Assembly (NCBI GenBank): GCA_023846275.1
Contig: CM043869.1
Span: forward strand, 21,992,237 to 22,056,236
Length of the DNA: 64,000 bases
Direction of reading: 5' to 3'
DNA from: Vanilla planifolia
Taxonomy: Eukaryota > Streptophyta > Magnoliopsida > Asparagales > Orchidaceae
Shown here: one piece after another, positions 1 to 11,848 of the stretch
How positions within the stretch are numbered: position 1 is the first letter of the stretch
How the letters are laid out: the number at the start of each line of letters is the position of its first letter
Program-made: the position numbers and the translations under genes
The notes under the pieces: model-generated
The model's input: only the letters and a program-made list of their open reading frames with translations
The model's database searches: none
Told to the model about the DNA's origin: nothing

Positions 1-385
1 GACTATTACTATTCTTAAAGCAATGGAACTTCTTAGATCATTACTTCTTAATGTGGAGATAATGGTGACTGAATCAGATTCTACTAGCACCATTGCTATA
101 GTGAACTAGTTACTTTTGTATATAAAAAAATATGCATTCCTATCATAGTGTTATTGCATATTTTTCATGTTGTGAAGTCCCTCAAGGTGTCCCACATAAT
201 GCACAAGCAAAGAATGGTACAGATTGTGTCACTCATGAAGCACTTTTGTTTAATTTTATTTAAGACTAGGGAAGGCCCCTTCTTAAACCACTTCAACTTT
301 GTCCTTTTATTAATTTTGTATTTAAACCTCCTTAAGAAGAGTATGTAATATTGTACCAATAGTTTATCAAGGAACATAAATACTT
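1..385 (+). mobile_element. LINE 3' end: RNase H C-terminal half and 3' tail
   Basis: This is the end of an L1-type LINE whose body lies outside the window. In the frame starting at base 2 it reads LKAMELL (14-34) and then MVTESDS (62-82). These match the second helix (catalytic Glu) and the fourth strand (catalytic Asp) of the RNase H domain found after reverse transcriptase in many plant L1 elements. The frame then meets a stop near 108. Bases 180-270 resemble the end of the domain in other copies here. Bases 300-385 are the 3' tail shared with four other copies, ending in TTTATCAAGGAAC. The element is dead. The RNase H call is by motif and by comparison with the copies at 20,641, 22,640, 23,251, 26,640 and 34,410. 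Confidence 0.75.
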
Positions 386-3300
386 CCCCAGAACCCATAG
401 AACCACTCCAAATGGTGCTTATGGCATTGGAAGTGTTCTTCATTTATGGACTGGTGGATGGTGATGTGGGATTGGGTGAACATCATCATTGATGATGAAA
501 GGTTTTATTAGCATAGTGGTACTAGGAGGGAGAAGAACTAGGTGGTAGGGGAGAAGTGCAGGCAAATGTTGGTCCTAATTGGCATTAGTCGCTAATTGGG
601 AGGCGAGTTTGGGTATCTTAGTCTTTCGTTTGAGTTTTGATGAATTCTAAAATGTACTTAGAATTGATAATCCTCTAAGTTAGTAATGCGATGTACCAAT
701 CTGCAGTGGAAACAGTGTTTGTAAAGTTGTGAAAAAAACAAAGAATGGCTTGGTGCTAGAATCCACAAAATGAATGACCTATGGTGATGATCAAAACCAT
801 ATAAGTGACACTTCTAAGCCTAATAGTTCTAGTGTGAATATTCTAGATTATGGGATTGTTGTAATGGTCTGAGCTTCGATGAACATTGATAATGGATGTC
901 TAAGAAGTATAAGGAAAAATTTAGTTCCATTAATGGTAAATGCACAGATAAATAAGGCTTGTTGTGACAAGAAAATGTCTAAGGAAAATGAGGGTGCTAC
1001 TTCATGGGTTGTATGGTTCATTAATAATAGAATTGCCAAGGGATCAAGGACATTGTCAAAAGAGGAAAAATTAAATCCACTAGATAGTGAATTGGATTTG
1101 AATGAACATAGTAAAGTACATATTACTTTATAGGAGTAGTCTCTCCAGGCCTAAAGATGTTAATGAGGTGATTTATGTGATCATATGTAATGTGCTTATG
1201 AAAATGCTACAGTGGTTAGGGAAGGAATCTACCACAGTAAAAAAAAGTTACATAGCACGATTAAGGTTAGCTTTAAGGAGGCTCTTATAAAAGGGAGAAT
1301 AAGCATTGTTAATACTACTCTGATGTAAAGTTCCTTCTTAACTACTTAGATAGACCAACAAATTTATGTCAAGATGGTGGCACAAAAAGATACCTTATTC
1401 ATAATAAATAATGAAATATATCTGTTGAGTGAGGCAACATAGGTGGTGTCATTTGAGAGGATTTAAAATATTGAACATGATCATTATGATTTTCTGTATC
1501 ACTTTGGTTTTACTATAGATAGAGATTATGTTTTTTTGGGAGGACTATGATAGGTTCCTAATTCAGCTTTGGGGTTAGACATGTCGTAACCTAAATTTAA
1601 AACTAGTTCTATAATGATCATGTGTGCCTCACTTTGGATTCATTTTTTGGTGCTCCCACTTCTATATTAAGAAATGGAGAATATATTGTACATTACCAAA
1701 GATATATAGGAACTTATTTTGATCAACAACTAATTGACAACCATACAAAGGTCAACCTTTTCTAAGTTGTGTTTCAGAATGGAGCTTTCAAATTTTTCAA
1801 AGAGTGTGAATGTGGATTAATGGACACGTAGATTAGTCTTTTTAATAGTTTGAATATGAGGGACTACCAACTACTTGCTTAATATGTGGCAAGATACGAC
1901 TTGCTTCTGGATGAAGTACACTTAGTGCATTCATACTCACTACTACTACTATAGTTGAGAGCACTTCTCTTTTAGATGTGTGACCCAACTAGGATAACAT
2001 AAGGATCTACATCAAAGTAATTAGGGACATAAGAAATGATGAGAAGAGATAAGGATTTAGAGCATGGATGGTAGTCTAACCAACGAAAAAGAGGTTGATC
2101 ATAGCAACATACTAGTGGAAGACTGCAATAAGTAAAGATATGAGCAAGCAGGAGGCGAAAACATAATGCAAACAAGAAAAAATGCTACAAGTAATTCAAA
2201 AGGGTAGGTCCTACACTAAACAAGGTGGGCATTATGGAGGTACTATCATGGTTGATTGGGTACCATAGTAGAAAATTCAAGGAGAGGATCAACCTATTTT
2301 TAATAAAACATATAACTGATAATGTAGCAAAGGAGTAAAGGAATGCCTTATCAATTCTTTAGATATTTAGGTGTAGAAATTAGAGATGCAATTGGAACTC
2401 TCATGCATGCCAATTCTATCCATTAATTTAGTGTCTTCTAGAGTCGAAAAAAGGGCAAGGGTATCATTGAATGAATTTTGTTATGATAATGAAAATAAAA
2501 AAGAATAAAGGGAGGAGGATCTCTGAATTAAAGATTAGGCTAAGTTACATTATGGATATATTATTTACCAAATATTTCTTTTGCTTAAAGTAGTAGCATG
2601 ATTCATATATGCAAAAAAGTGGAAGTGAAATTCTTTGAGTTGTACTCAGTGGATGGTCAATTGAGAAACTATGAGCTACTATGGATGTCAAGGTACTTTG
2701 GCAAAATAAGTTTTAAGGAATGGTCATCTTGCATGGTATGCTACTATTACATATGATATTGTAATTAGTCTTTTTATTACAACAATAATAACAAGCTTTT
2801 GGAACCAAGAAAAACATGTTATTTGAAGAATTATTATACATGGCATTATGTTCCATCTTCTCATGGTATAACTAATATGGTTAGCAGTTGGAAAGTATGG
2901 CAACTTTAGGTTTGGCTGAGCTACATCCCCTTTTTGTTCCTTATGTGAAGAAAGGAATTTTTATATCAGTTTGTTGCAACAAGTGCCAACTAGAAGCTGT
3001 GGCTTTTTTGCTTTTGGGAGCAATGTCAAATGGAGGTCTATAATGAATTATGTTAAATGTTTAGAAGGATGAGAGTTTTTTTCTGAATCTAAACTCATGG
3101 TTAATTGAGTATGGTCAAAGAGTATGTTGTTAGAAGGATTAGCATCAATGATTGCAAAAGTCCCTACTTAGTTCCGAAGAATTAGAACTCAAGTAAAATG
3201 GTGATAACACAATCTTGCTTATGACAATATGTCTTATAGAGTGTGGAAGGTGTTTTGTTGAGGAGGATCTCATCAAACTATGTTAAGAATGACTTTTCTC

Positions 3301-4190
3301 ATGTGGTAGCTATAAGGAGTATAGTTTTTGCCATGATTTCTCTTATTTTCTCAACATGAATTGTTTGGAGCCTAGGATATACTATATAAATCCACCGCAC
3401 TAAATTGAATTGTAGTAGAACTACTAAAAAATTCAGCGAAGATGAGAGAGGCTAAGAATCAAGTAGTTTTAAAAACAAGGGAAGTAACGAGTGCAACGCA
3501 TCTCTTATGTGCATAAAGTTATTGTTATATTTGTATTTAATGCAAACTGTGACCTATAGATGATGTGGAAATCTGTGCATGAAAGGTTTTTGGAGGTTGA
3601 TTTAAAATTTGTTATGAATGCTGTGTTAACAACTCTTTTTTACTCAAATTGGACTTACTACTATGTAAGGAGGGAAGTAAATTACTTTCTTAGGTGTTAT
3701 TGCATAATTGAGGACTAGACTTCAAGTTTTATTCTCATTAGGAATTGGATCGCTATGTAATTAAATTCTTGGATGGGTGCAAAAAATTAAAGTAAATATG
3801 GATGGAAATAATTTCGTAAGTTAAAATTACGTTCCTAAGAAAGAGAACATGGGAAACTCCAACAAGCTTTGGTGTAATCTTGTTGTATCATTAGTCTGTA
3901 TGTAATGTTATTACATTATGCTATAATTGGCTATGGTTTCAATGTACTGATTGGTTACCTTATAGTGAGGAAGGTCATTTGTTATTTTTGTTTGATTAAG
4001 AGGGTACACCTACTATGTTGGGTTGTTGGTTTTATTAACAGTTAATTTTAGGAACTTAGTTTAAGAAGGCTTGCTTTATCCAAATTGTGTAATTAATTTC
4101 ATGAATTATCTTTGTGCTACTTGCTATTGTGGCGTTGTTGTCCTTGTAAAATGCTAATTATCCATGGATAAGGTGTAGCGAAGAAAACCA
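386..4190 (+). mobile_element. LINE 5' region and ORF1-like sequence, decayed
   Basis: This is non-coding today. It aligns by eye with 27,200-30,000. Examples are 640-760 with 27,420-27,540, 780-960 with 27,560-27,710, 1,100-1,330 with 27,850-28,090 and 3,700-4,190 with 29,560-30,000. Both blocks sit between a LINE 3' tail and a LINE endonuclease start, which is where the 5' UTR and ORF1 of a plant L1 belong. The longest frame is 84 codons at 879-1,133, and I recognise no domain in it, neither a DUF4283 nor a CCHC knuckle. The call rests on position and on the second copy, not on a protein match. About 1 kb of extra length relative to the other copy suggests unrecognised insertions. Confidence 0.55.
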
Positions 4191-4205
4191 TTATGCCCAA
4201 TTGTA

Positions 4206-5255
4206 ATGTTATTTTTGTTAATAAAATATGAACTTATTTGTAGTATGGAATGTTTGGGGATGAAAGTACCTAAATCATTTGGGTACTTATGGCAATTGGA
4301 AAAGGGAAAAATGGTCTTCATAGTTGATCTTTTGGAAGCTTCTCTAGAGACATTTAATTGGCTTGAGGTAGATAGTTTTTTGGGTAAGAAATGTAATTAG
4401 TTTGTTCAACCTTTGACCAGGCTTTCTGGTGGCATTGTCTTATTATGAGAGAATTGGTTCATGATTGAGATTATGAATCACTCTTCACTAGTGGTTATTA
4501 TCTAGGTGACATCTATTGATAATGATGTTTAACAATGTTGTTATATGTACATATTTAAAGAATATATAAACCATCAATCAGCTTGGGCCATATTGGAGAT
4601 ACAATTATGTTTGGTGGTCCAATACTTAATGTAGGCGAATGCAAATCTTTACTTGCATATGAAGAGAAATAATAAAACAAATATAAAGTAGTAGCTGGGC
4701 TTAGCATCAATTCTCTAATTTTATTCATAATTTGGATCTAACTCAATTTGTTTTTTATTAGAAATTATTTGAACTGCTGTAACAATAAAGAGGTGAATTC
4801 TTATATCTATGAAACATTAAAGAGAAATTTTGTGAATATTGACTACATGTTAGCCTTCCCAAGCATCATTGTTATGCACCTTCCTTTCATCTACTTGGAC
4901 CACTACCTAGTAATCATACTATTTAGACAATCGTAATTTGGTAAAATTGAAAGAAGACCTAATTTGAAAACAACTAGTTATCATTTCCTTAATCAATTGA
5001 AGTTGTGAATGTTTCTCGCAAAAAGACTATTAATGAAAACACAATGAAAAGTTCGTCTACTACATTTCATACAACTTTGTGAGTATTAAAAAGCGAAGTG
5101 CAACAAAATTTGGTAACATCCTTAAAAGCCCCTTTAATTGGAATAAAAAATCTAGGGGTTCAAGTTATGGAATTTATGAATGCTTTGACTATGACGGAAC
5201 ATGATTTGTTGGCACGTCCAATTTCTTCCTTTCGTACTATCATGGCTTTAGAAGA
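4206..5255 (+). pseudogene. LINE ORF2 endonuclease domain, decayed
   Basis: This remnant of the AP endonuclease starts ORF2 of an L1-type LINE; the intact enzyme nicks target DNA to prime reverse transcription. The start parallels 30,010 and 6,096, each reading roughly as a Trp-Asn strand, a run to a hydrophobic strand, then (L)LE(A/T) followed by F-N (here LLEASLETFNW, about 4,327-4,359). A second part at 4,748-4,936 carries the late endonuclease region with the pattern L-N-(D)-Y-M-A-F and L-P-(F)-I, ending in DHYL, a relic of the catalytic SDH motif. The block runs to 5,255, where the region reading MALEEAL breaks off and joins ORF1-like sequence. There are many stops and no function. Confidence 0.7.
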
Positions 5256-6095
5256 AGCATTGGTACTTTATTTATAAGGTAGAGAAGGACATCCTTAGGA
5301 GAAGGACCTCAAAAGGATGTTTATACATTATCTTAAATGCAAACTACAACAAGTTGCTTCAGCCTTCTTTCTTTAGCTATAACGATTGAATTTTTATTTC
5401 TCATGTTGCTGTTGATCACATAGAGTTTAGTTAGCATGAAAACTAGAGGTTTTTGGCTACTTGTATGGAGATGATCTTGTTAGATATGATCCAAGCTATT
5501 TTCAAGCTTTGTTGTAACAAAGAGATGAGAGAAGATAGCTTGAAGTATTGTTAGTATATGGTAATTACTAAATATACAAATTTCTCAAGTGTTTATAATG
5601 ACACAAAATGGAAACAGAGAGGAAGTGCAATTAGTGGTGATGTATACAATGCAAAAATCTTGTACATTTCATAAGAAGTAGAATTTATTGAGTTTTAGTC
5701 ATTAAAAGATTAACTATTCAACTTAGAAGCCTTTGTACATCAATGTACTATAGTAGGGGAGAATTGGCAGTAACATTGTGCTATTTTTGAGAAGAAATTT
5801 TTTAGATGGTTAAGGCAGTGCTCTAATATCATTAATACATGGATGAAATATTTTTTAGTTACCAAGAATTGTTATGCTATTATTAAGGCAGAGGAGGACG
5901 TTTATAGGAGGAGGACATCAAAAAGAAGTTGGAATTTTTGCTCAATTGTAAATTATTACTAGATGTTTCCCTCCTATTGTATTTGTCCCACATGCTATTG
6001 TGAAAGTGCAATGATCCAAAACATAGTTCTGACATGGTATGGAGTGTTGTAGAGGTGTGCAATTTATTTAGGTGTAAGTTTTAGTTAACAATATA
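5256..6095 (+). mobile_element. LINE ORF1-like module (first copy), decayed
   Basis: This segment recurs at 13,660-15,150 (twice in tandem) and at 16,051-16,690, and each time it directly precedes a LINE endonuclease. Shared marks are an Arg-rich run near 5,279-5,320 and again at 5,886-5,925, both in the pattern GGAGRAGGACxTCAAA, and a stretch near 5,430-5,490 with GCATGAAAACTAG followed by a GATGATCTTGTTAG-like run. By position it should be the 3' end of ORF1 of this LINE lineage. No known ORF1 domain is visible and all frames are broken. The Arg-rich run occurs twice, so the block may itself be two partial copies. Confidence 0.45.
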
Positions 6096-7165
6096 TGGCT
6101 GACTTTGTAGTATGAAACATTCAAGGGATTAGGCTAACAAATTCTTGTAGCTACTTATTGTTCTTATTAAGGAAAAATATGGTGTTTGATATTCCTTTGT
6201 TGGAAACTCAGTTCGAGAACTTTAATAGATGTTAGGTATAACAAATTTTGGGTAGGAATAGGAACTTTGTCAAATCTTTAATTAGATTGCTAAGGGATTT
6301 TGATGCTTTATAGGAGCTCCTAGTGGAGCATGAGATTTAGTAGTCATCCTCATAGGGAGTTAACATCTAGGAGGAATCTGTAGCAACAACTCTTAATTGT
6401 ATTTCTATGGTGTATGAATCAAAAGATTACATGATCTACCAAGAATCCCATAACCAATTGAGACAATCTAAAAAGCTTCATAGACTATTTATTGTTGTAA
6501 GCGATTTTGACGTACTATCTTCACAGAATAAGAAGAAAACGGAGGAAAGTTAGTTTTCACTAAGCTCAACATGAGTTCTTCCATTTCATGCATGGTTTTG
6601 ATCTAATAGGCTTGAAATTTACTAGGAACAAGTTCACTTGGTGTAACAATAAGGATGGTAGTGCATGTTTATTTGAAAGGCTTGATAGAGCTTTGTTGAA
6701 CATTCGTAGTATACAAGCATTCCCAAATAAAATAATGAGACGTCTTCCACATATAATCTCAAAACACTACCCTTTGTTAATCTAATTTAGACAACTATCT
6801 TGAATAAAACTAAGAGGAAAATCCAATTTGAAAATTTTTGGTTATCATTTCATCATTCAACTAATATTGTATAGGTAGTTGGGAATAGAACTATTAGAGG
6901 CAATTTTATGGATAATCTATCCACTAAATTTAATAGAGCACTATTGGTTTCAAAGAAATGGAGTTCTAGCATAAGTTGGCAATATTTTAAATACACGATG
7001 CAGTTGAAGGAGTTCTAGAAGCTTTAACTTAATGAATTTGAGATGGCATTAGCTATGTCTAGACATGACCTTTCAACATAATGTATTACCTTCCATAAGG
7101 TGGCTATGGCTTTAGAAGAACCATGGTGGTGACATGCCTAGCCTCATGAGGCCAACATTTAGGAC
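6096..7165 (+). pseudogene. LINE ORF2 endonuclease domain, best preserved copy
   Basis: This is the L1-type AP endonuclease domain. It opens near 6,100 with a broken relic of the (V)WNI(R)G motif (VV*NIQGIR), followed by a PLLETQ strand near 6,200. The clearest part is an open frame at 6,588-6,785 with GLKFTRNKFTWCNN, then ERLDRALLN, then LPHIISKHYPLL. These are the standard late endonuclease motifs of plant L1 ORF2: G-x-x-F-T-W-x-N, the E-R-L-D-R-A-L helix and the final S-D-H-x-P, with Asp changed to Lys here. Loss of this catalytic Asp and several stops make it inactive. It continues into the linker, ending near 7,165 after the MALEE-like segment. Confidence 0.88.
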
Positions 7166-8820
7166 CAAAACACACATTTCATTTAGGTAGTGACCACTTC
7201 TAATTACAAAAATTATTATATACATCATCTCCAAAATTATAATAAGGAATTGGTCACTTCCATAGTTGACATTAAAGATATACTCATTCAATATTTCAAA
7301 AGAAAGTGGTGTAGTTTTAGTGAACTTAATCCTCCACTATCATCCAACCATTGAGTACAATTAATAGTGAGAAAGGGAAAGGTTTATTGGCTTTAATAAG
7401 TGAAGTTGAGATTAGGAAGGCCATTATGTCTATCAAAACAAAGCCCTTAATGTAGATGGCATCTTTGTAGAATTTGTGCATGGATATTGGAACATTAGCA
7501 AGGTAGATACTATTATAACGATGAAACAATTCTTTACAGATAGCTATATGCCCAATAGGTGGAAGAAAGATTGATAATTCTAGTTCTTAAAGTATTGGGT
7601 GCTTCAAAACCTAAATACTTTATATCTTTTAGGCTTTGTAATGTGATACACAAAGTCTTTACAAATATATTTGTGGTTACATTAAAGATGGTGCCTTCCA
7701 TTTTATTCCAAGTGAGTATCTTTTTTTCTTGGTTGTGCTATATTTGATAATATGTGTTTTTTTAGCGCAAGAGATGGCTACTCATATGAACTCATGCACT
7801 TTTAAATAGGGGTCCATGGCACATAAGCTGAGTATGGACAAGGCTTATGACAAGGTCAATTAGAAATTTATGCTCCATATGCTAATGCATTTATGGTTGT
7901 TAAATATTTTGTATGAATGGGTTGAGACTTATATCACTATATTAAGAATTGTTGTTATGTTTAGTGGGATCTACCTTCTATGGATTCAAGTTTTATGGGT
8001 CTTAAGGAATGGTCTTAACTATCACTATACCTTTTATGATTTGGTCTTAGCTTATTAAGAAAAAGAATTAGGTGGAGCAAGCCACCTTGATTAGGATAAA
8101 GATTGGCCCTTCCAACAAAAATTTTCTCACCTTCTATATACTAATGAAATTTTTATCTATGCACCAGCAACTTATGTTGTAGCACAAACCACTACACACA
8201 TTTTGAAGTAGCTAGATGATAAAGTTTAAAAAATATGGAGTATTGTTCTATAAGTGATATACTGTAGACATAGAATAATAACAAGAAAGTTTCTTATGAG
8301 TCTAGCTATTCAATTAAAATATTTAGCTATATGTGTTCAACAACAAACCTTTAGAAAAACTTCCAATTTGTTATTGATCGTGTTGAAAATTTTGTCAAGT
8401 AGGATAATCATCTCTCTAATCATAGTGGTGGACATTATCATGATTAACTCAATGCTCATTAATATTCTTATGTATACTTAGCCCACATTTTACTTTTGAG
8501 AAACATTTTTAATGATGATGTGATGGTACTTGTGGAGTGGTTTAACTATTAAGAGTACTATAAATTATGCATGCTATAAATTGGTTAATCTTTTGAAGAA
8601 GTGTGGAGGCCTTGGGGTTTGCAGTTTGTTGACATGGTAGGTTACATGGTTTGGAAAGCACTATAGGCTGGTTATCACTTGGAAAGACTTTCTATAGGTG
8701 TAGGCATTTAGATCCAACTATTTTATGATAAACAATAATTTCTATTTGTTGCATGGTGCTTCATATACAAGCAAGCTACTTAGTAGTGTGGTACCTTGGA
8801 TAAGTGATAATATAGTTTTG
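7166..8820 (+). pseudogene. LINE ORF2 reverse transcriptase domain, decayed
   Basis: This is the reverse transcriptase of the same copy as the endonuclease before it. Near 7,380-7,430 is the L-I-S-E-V-E-I-R-K-A segment that opens the plant L1 fingers. Motif A is recognisable at about 7,829-7,862 as LSMDKAYDKVN, with the first catalytic Asp retained. Motif C lies at about 8,126-8,166 and reads LLYTNEIFIYAP where the active family has (F/Y)-A-D-D, so both catalytic Asp residues are lost. The post-RT region, with a G-G-L-G-like run near 8,615 and the GTAGGCATTTAGATCC stretch at about 8,700, aligns with 19,770-19,840. LINE similarity fades near 8,820. Confidence 0.85.
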
Positions 8821-9762
8821 CTTAGCATTATTATTGTCAAATACACTCTTATGCTTCTAATTATTAGATTATTAGAAAGGAAATAATCTAATAAGTAAGC
8901 ATCCCTTCTAAAATATGAAAATCCGTAAGCAAAGAACAAGGAATTTAGTTGATAAATTCGAGCAATTAAACATTTCACAAGTACTAAACTAGATATAGTG
9001 TCATAGTCATTGTCAATACTTTATACAGGTTCAAAAATATTCAACCTATGATTACTAGAAAGTGAGTAAATGTACATTTGTAGAAAAAAGTTTGATACCT
9101 CAAAATCATATCTAGATACTTCATAAAACAATCAAAGAAATTTCACTAATGAAACCTCCATTGAAAGCATGTCCACTTAAATGGTTGTTTTTATCTACTC
9201 CAATAATGAATCATTTTTTGAATTAAATAACTAATTTAATCATATACTCATATAGTCAAGGAAAAGGATCCACACAATGCATATGATTTCAGAATGGACT
9301 CCTTATTCATTAGATAGAGAAGAACACAAATATTTTATGATCCACTACTAAAGCTCAGACTTGTATCGTGATGATCACGAAACTCTTCGTCTCAATAGAT
9401 AATATTATGATACTTGGCATGTCAATATTGATATATTGAGTATCTTATCTATTTATGATTATGCCTTGAAGAGGATTCAAACATCCACACCCTTTGGCAT
9501 GAGTTTTTAAGTTTCCTATGTCTTCCATTTCACCATCAAGGCATCTTAAAAGTGAATCATATCCCATGAATATGATACATATCTAGTGTAATATGTGAAA
9601 TATAAGACAAGGGGTGAGTGTTGGAGTATTGCCATCGATGGACCATGCCATATTGGTTCGATTCAGAAATAAAATTGCTTCAATTTGAATTATCTGAAGG
9701 AATATATCAAGCTATATATCAAAAGGATGTCAAATTAAGCCTCTTTCTTGATTTTACAAAAA
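8821..9762 (+). other. Unassigned 0.9 kb between LINE and plastid insert
   Basis: No gene, RNA or known element is supported here. The stretch contains a short perfect hairpin (8,861-8,894). Near 9,606-9,631 a purine-rich run is followed by TGTTGGAGTATTG, which resembles a polypurine tract followed by the start of a copia LTR. No LTR end or partner was found. Weak resemblance to plastid ndhB may begin as early as 9,650, so the left edge of the plastid insert is uncertain by about 100 bp. Confidence 0.4.
8861..8894. repeat. Perfect 13-bp inverted repeat
   Basis: The arms 8,861-8,873 and 8,882-8,894 are exact reverse complements (TTATTAGATTATT and AATAATCTAATAA) around an 8-base loop. No thymine run or gene end is nearby to suggest a terminator. 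Confidence 0.8.
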
Positions 9763-10071
9763 GTTTTTGGAAAACTCTATTTATTATTATGTAGATGGTA
9801 GATAGGCCTCTCTTTCTTTGCTTTGCTCAGTCATTAAGAACTTGATTCTTTCTCTTTATTATATATCAATATATAATGGAAAAAAAGAATGCTCATAAGT
9901 AGTCCTATTGTGACAAAAAAAGAGCCCCTCGCGTATGAAATTTGAAAATGTTCTCCTTTTAGATCAAACAAATCCATTGAATTGAGTATGACTATACGTA
10001 TGATAGCATCTACTACCCCTGGAATATCGATAAACCCAATTTTTGCAATTGCTTTGGTTAACCACTTTTAG
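9763..10071 (+). pseudogene. ndhB: Plastid ndhB, 3' end of exon 2
   Basis: This is a fragment for the C-terminus of plastid NAD(P)H dehydrogenase subunit 2, a membrane subunit of the thylakoid NDH complex. The last 30 or so codons read clearly in one frame ending at the stop 10,069-10,071, with [20 protein letters not shown] and FAIAL in order, close to the standard C-terminus. Upstream, 9,763-9,815 matches the G-F-F-G-K-L-Y-L-F-W-C-G-W-Q-A-G-L coding stretch at the DNA level but is out of frame. The N-terminal four fifths, exon 1 and the intron are absent. The strand is opposite to that expected beside rps7. Confidence 0.88.
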
Positions 10072-10535
10072 CTTCTAGGTCATTTTTTTAGTTCAAGGTC
10101 CCTTTTACTAAAGTAAAAGAATTAGTAGATCTTTCTTACCATAATGGAAATGGGTTGGGGTTATAAATTTATAATAATGGAATCGAGATTGAAGTTTTCA
10201 TTTTGTACAAGCCAGATCATGAATTTTTAACAACATCCAATCTATGAAAAAGTCTTAATTACTTTCCATCTTTTCTTTTTGAAATGGGCTAGCTATGGAA
10301 TCCCCATAAATAAGATAAGGATCAAACCTTAGTCCATGATATTTCTATAAAATTCTCCTTTTAAATAAGCTGTCGAGAAGGCTTAGTTGATCAATAATTT
10401 ATGTTTCAACTTTCTTTTCCTTTATGTTTGTTTCAAGAAAGATTGAGCCTGATTCTTTCATTTTCTATTGATTCTTTTCTGATCAAGACGTATGAATCCA
10501 TGGATTTTTGTGTCTATATAGATCTTGTTCATGGA
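10072..10535. other. Plastid spacer DNA between ndhB and rps7 remnants
   Basis: This 464-bp stretch has plastid texture and no coding frame. In a normal plastid inverted repeat the ndhB stop faces trnL-CAA, whereas the rps7 stop faces the ndhB start. Here two gene ends face each other, so a join between two different plastid spacers should lie inside this interval. I cannot place it exactly. No trnL-CAA is visible. Confidence 0.6.
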
Positions 10536-11003
10536 TTAACAAAAATGTGCAAAAGCTCTATTTTCCTTTATCGTTCAATGAGTCTCTACCTTTCTGCGTA
10601 TAACATCACAAAGGCCTTTCGAAGCATCTATTATTTGAATACTTAATATGGAAAGCCATATTTGATTTTGACTCAGATGCTTGTAGGATGACCATAATAA
10701 CCAAAGAATTGCAATCACTTTTCCATGTGTAGATCATATTTCAATAGAAACTTAATGAGTTGATCTGCTTACACATGTTGCTTTTATTGCTATATCAGGG
10801 GTTACTCTGAAAATTGCTTTATGTAAGACAGATAAAGGATTTTTTTATCTATTCTTGAATCTTTTTCACAACTTGATAGATAATATTATATGGCAATGAT
10901 TTTTTTTCGTGTTTTAGAATATGGTTAACCAACAAGTTAAGAAATAAATTATGATAAATTAGATTGAATTTTATAATTTTTTTGCAGCTCCTCGACATGA
11001 AAT
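10536..11003 (-). pseudogene. rps7: Plastid rps7, full span, decayed
   Basis: This is a plastid 30S ribosomal protein S7 pseudogene. Reading the minus strand, the start region at 11,003 shows ATTTCATGTCGAGG where the gene has ATGTCACGTCGAGG, so the start codon is lost. In the middle comes [13 protein letters not shown] followed by [11 protein letters not shown], matching the conserved NRILKHGKKSLAY-IIYRAVKKIQ stretch. The end carries ENRAFAHF and a stop at 10,538-10,536. The span of 468 bp equals the usual length for 155 residues plus stop, but small insertions and deletions offset one another and there are internal stops. Its position beside rps12 on the same strand is normal. Confidence 0.93.
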
Positions 11004-11060
11004 GAACATTAGAAAAATTAAAGAATTAGTTTTATTTTGATAAGGACTAAAAACAAATCC

Positions 11061-11093
11061 TTATTTTAGCTTTTTCTTTTTGAGCCCATTTTG
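11061..11093 (-). pseudogene. rps12: Plastid rps12 exon 3
   Basis: This short last exon of the plastid ribosomal protein S12 gene ends, on the minus strand, in a run encoding the Gly-x-Lys-Lys-Pro-Lys tail with the stop at 11,063-11,061. It carries an extra AAAA-type insertion that shifts the frame. It lies 58 bp upstream of rps7, as in plastids. Exon 1 of this trans-spliced gene is encoded elsewhere in the plastid and is not expected here. Confidence 0.85.
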
Positions 11094-11631
11094 TAGGGAT
11101 CTCAAAAGACAAGAAAAATCTCCCACCAAGCTATACATATGGCTTTCACTGAATATGCCTTTCAATAAAATTCAATTTTTATGTATGGGAACGAGCATGC
11201 AATTTGTTTGCTCACTTTCCATTCAAATTGCGTATCTGTTTCCATCCATTTCCAATGAGGATAGGAAATTTTATGTTTTACATATCCATACGATCATGTC
11301 CTTGGGCTTCCGAAATTCTTTAATGAAAAAAGAAGTGCTTTGTGTCATTACTATTATACTCAGATCTATTCTAAAACATTCGAGTTATTTCAAATTTTTT
11401 GGCACAGAAAAATTAAGGAAAAACCTCTAAATATTTTCCAAAAGAACACCTTGGAGATGTAGTAGTTCTGAATCAAATCTTATTAGAAAGAAGATATTTT
11501 GTATTATGGGTAGCCTGTCTAGTCCTCATTCAAACATTTGTTATTAATTTAACCATACAAGTCACATGTTTTTAGTAGTTCACATGGCATCATCAATTGA
11601 TACAAGTCTTGCATAAGAATCTACAATGCAC
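11094..11631 (-). pseudogene. rps12: Plastid rps12 group II intron, decayed
   Basis: This is the cis-spliced intron between rps12 exons 2 and 3. Its length of about 538 bp is the usual size for this intron. The minus-strand 5' end reads GTGCATTG, close to the group II GUGYG start, right after the exon 2 end. Recognisable blocks include TTACATATCCATACGATC near 11,280 and TTCACATGGCATCATCAA near 11,580 on the plus strand. A 116-codon plus-strand open frame at 11,080-11,430 lies inside the intron on the opposite strand and is a chance frame. Confidence 0.88.
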
Positions 11632-11848
11632 TAGAACACCCTTATCAGTGATCCTTCACTTGACAATATCTAGGGTTTGACGAATAATGTCATATCTCAT
11701 ACTAGGTAAATCATTAATCCTTTCTCTTCTTACTAATACTATAGAATGTTGATGTAAATTTTGGCAAAGTAGGGATTTGTAATCTAGAGGTTAATCCTAC
11801 TCTAGCAACTTTATGTAAGGCAGAGTTTAGTTTTTTAGGGGTGATAGT
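11632..11848 (-). pseudogene. rps12: Plastid rps12 exon 2
   Basis: This is the central exon of plastid ribosomal protein S12, a decoding-centre protein of the 30S subunit. On the plus strand the complement of the T-I-T-P-K-K-P-N-S-A-L region is plain at 11,815-11,848, and the block GTAAATCATTAATCC followed by CTTCTTACTAATACTATAGAATGTT at about 11,705-11,752 corresponds to the V-R-G-G-R-V-K-D-L-P-G segment. The exon is about 217 bp against the usual 232, so it has lost bases and is frameshifted. Its strand and order relative to rps7 and trnV are normal. Confidence 0.92.

Noticed and set aside
9606-9900. Copia polypurine tract followed by a 3' LTR starting TGTTGG
   Set aside because: Plastid ndhB sequence starts within about 150 bp, so no LTR of plausible length fits. 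No second LTR or copia domain is adjacent.
11080-11430. 116-codon plus-strand open frame
   Set aside because: It lies antisense to the plastid rps12 intron, which explains the DNA fully.
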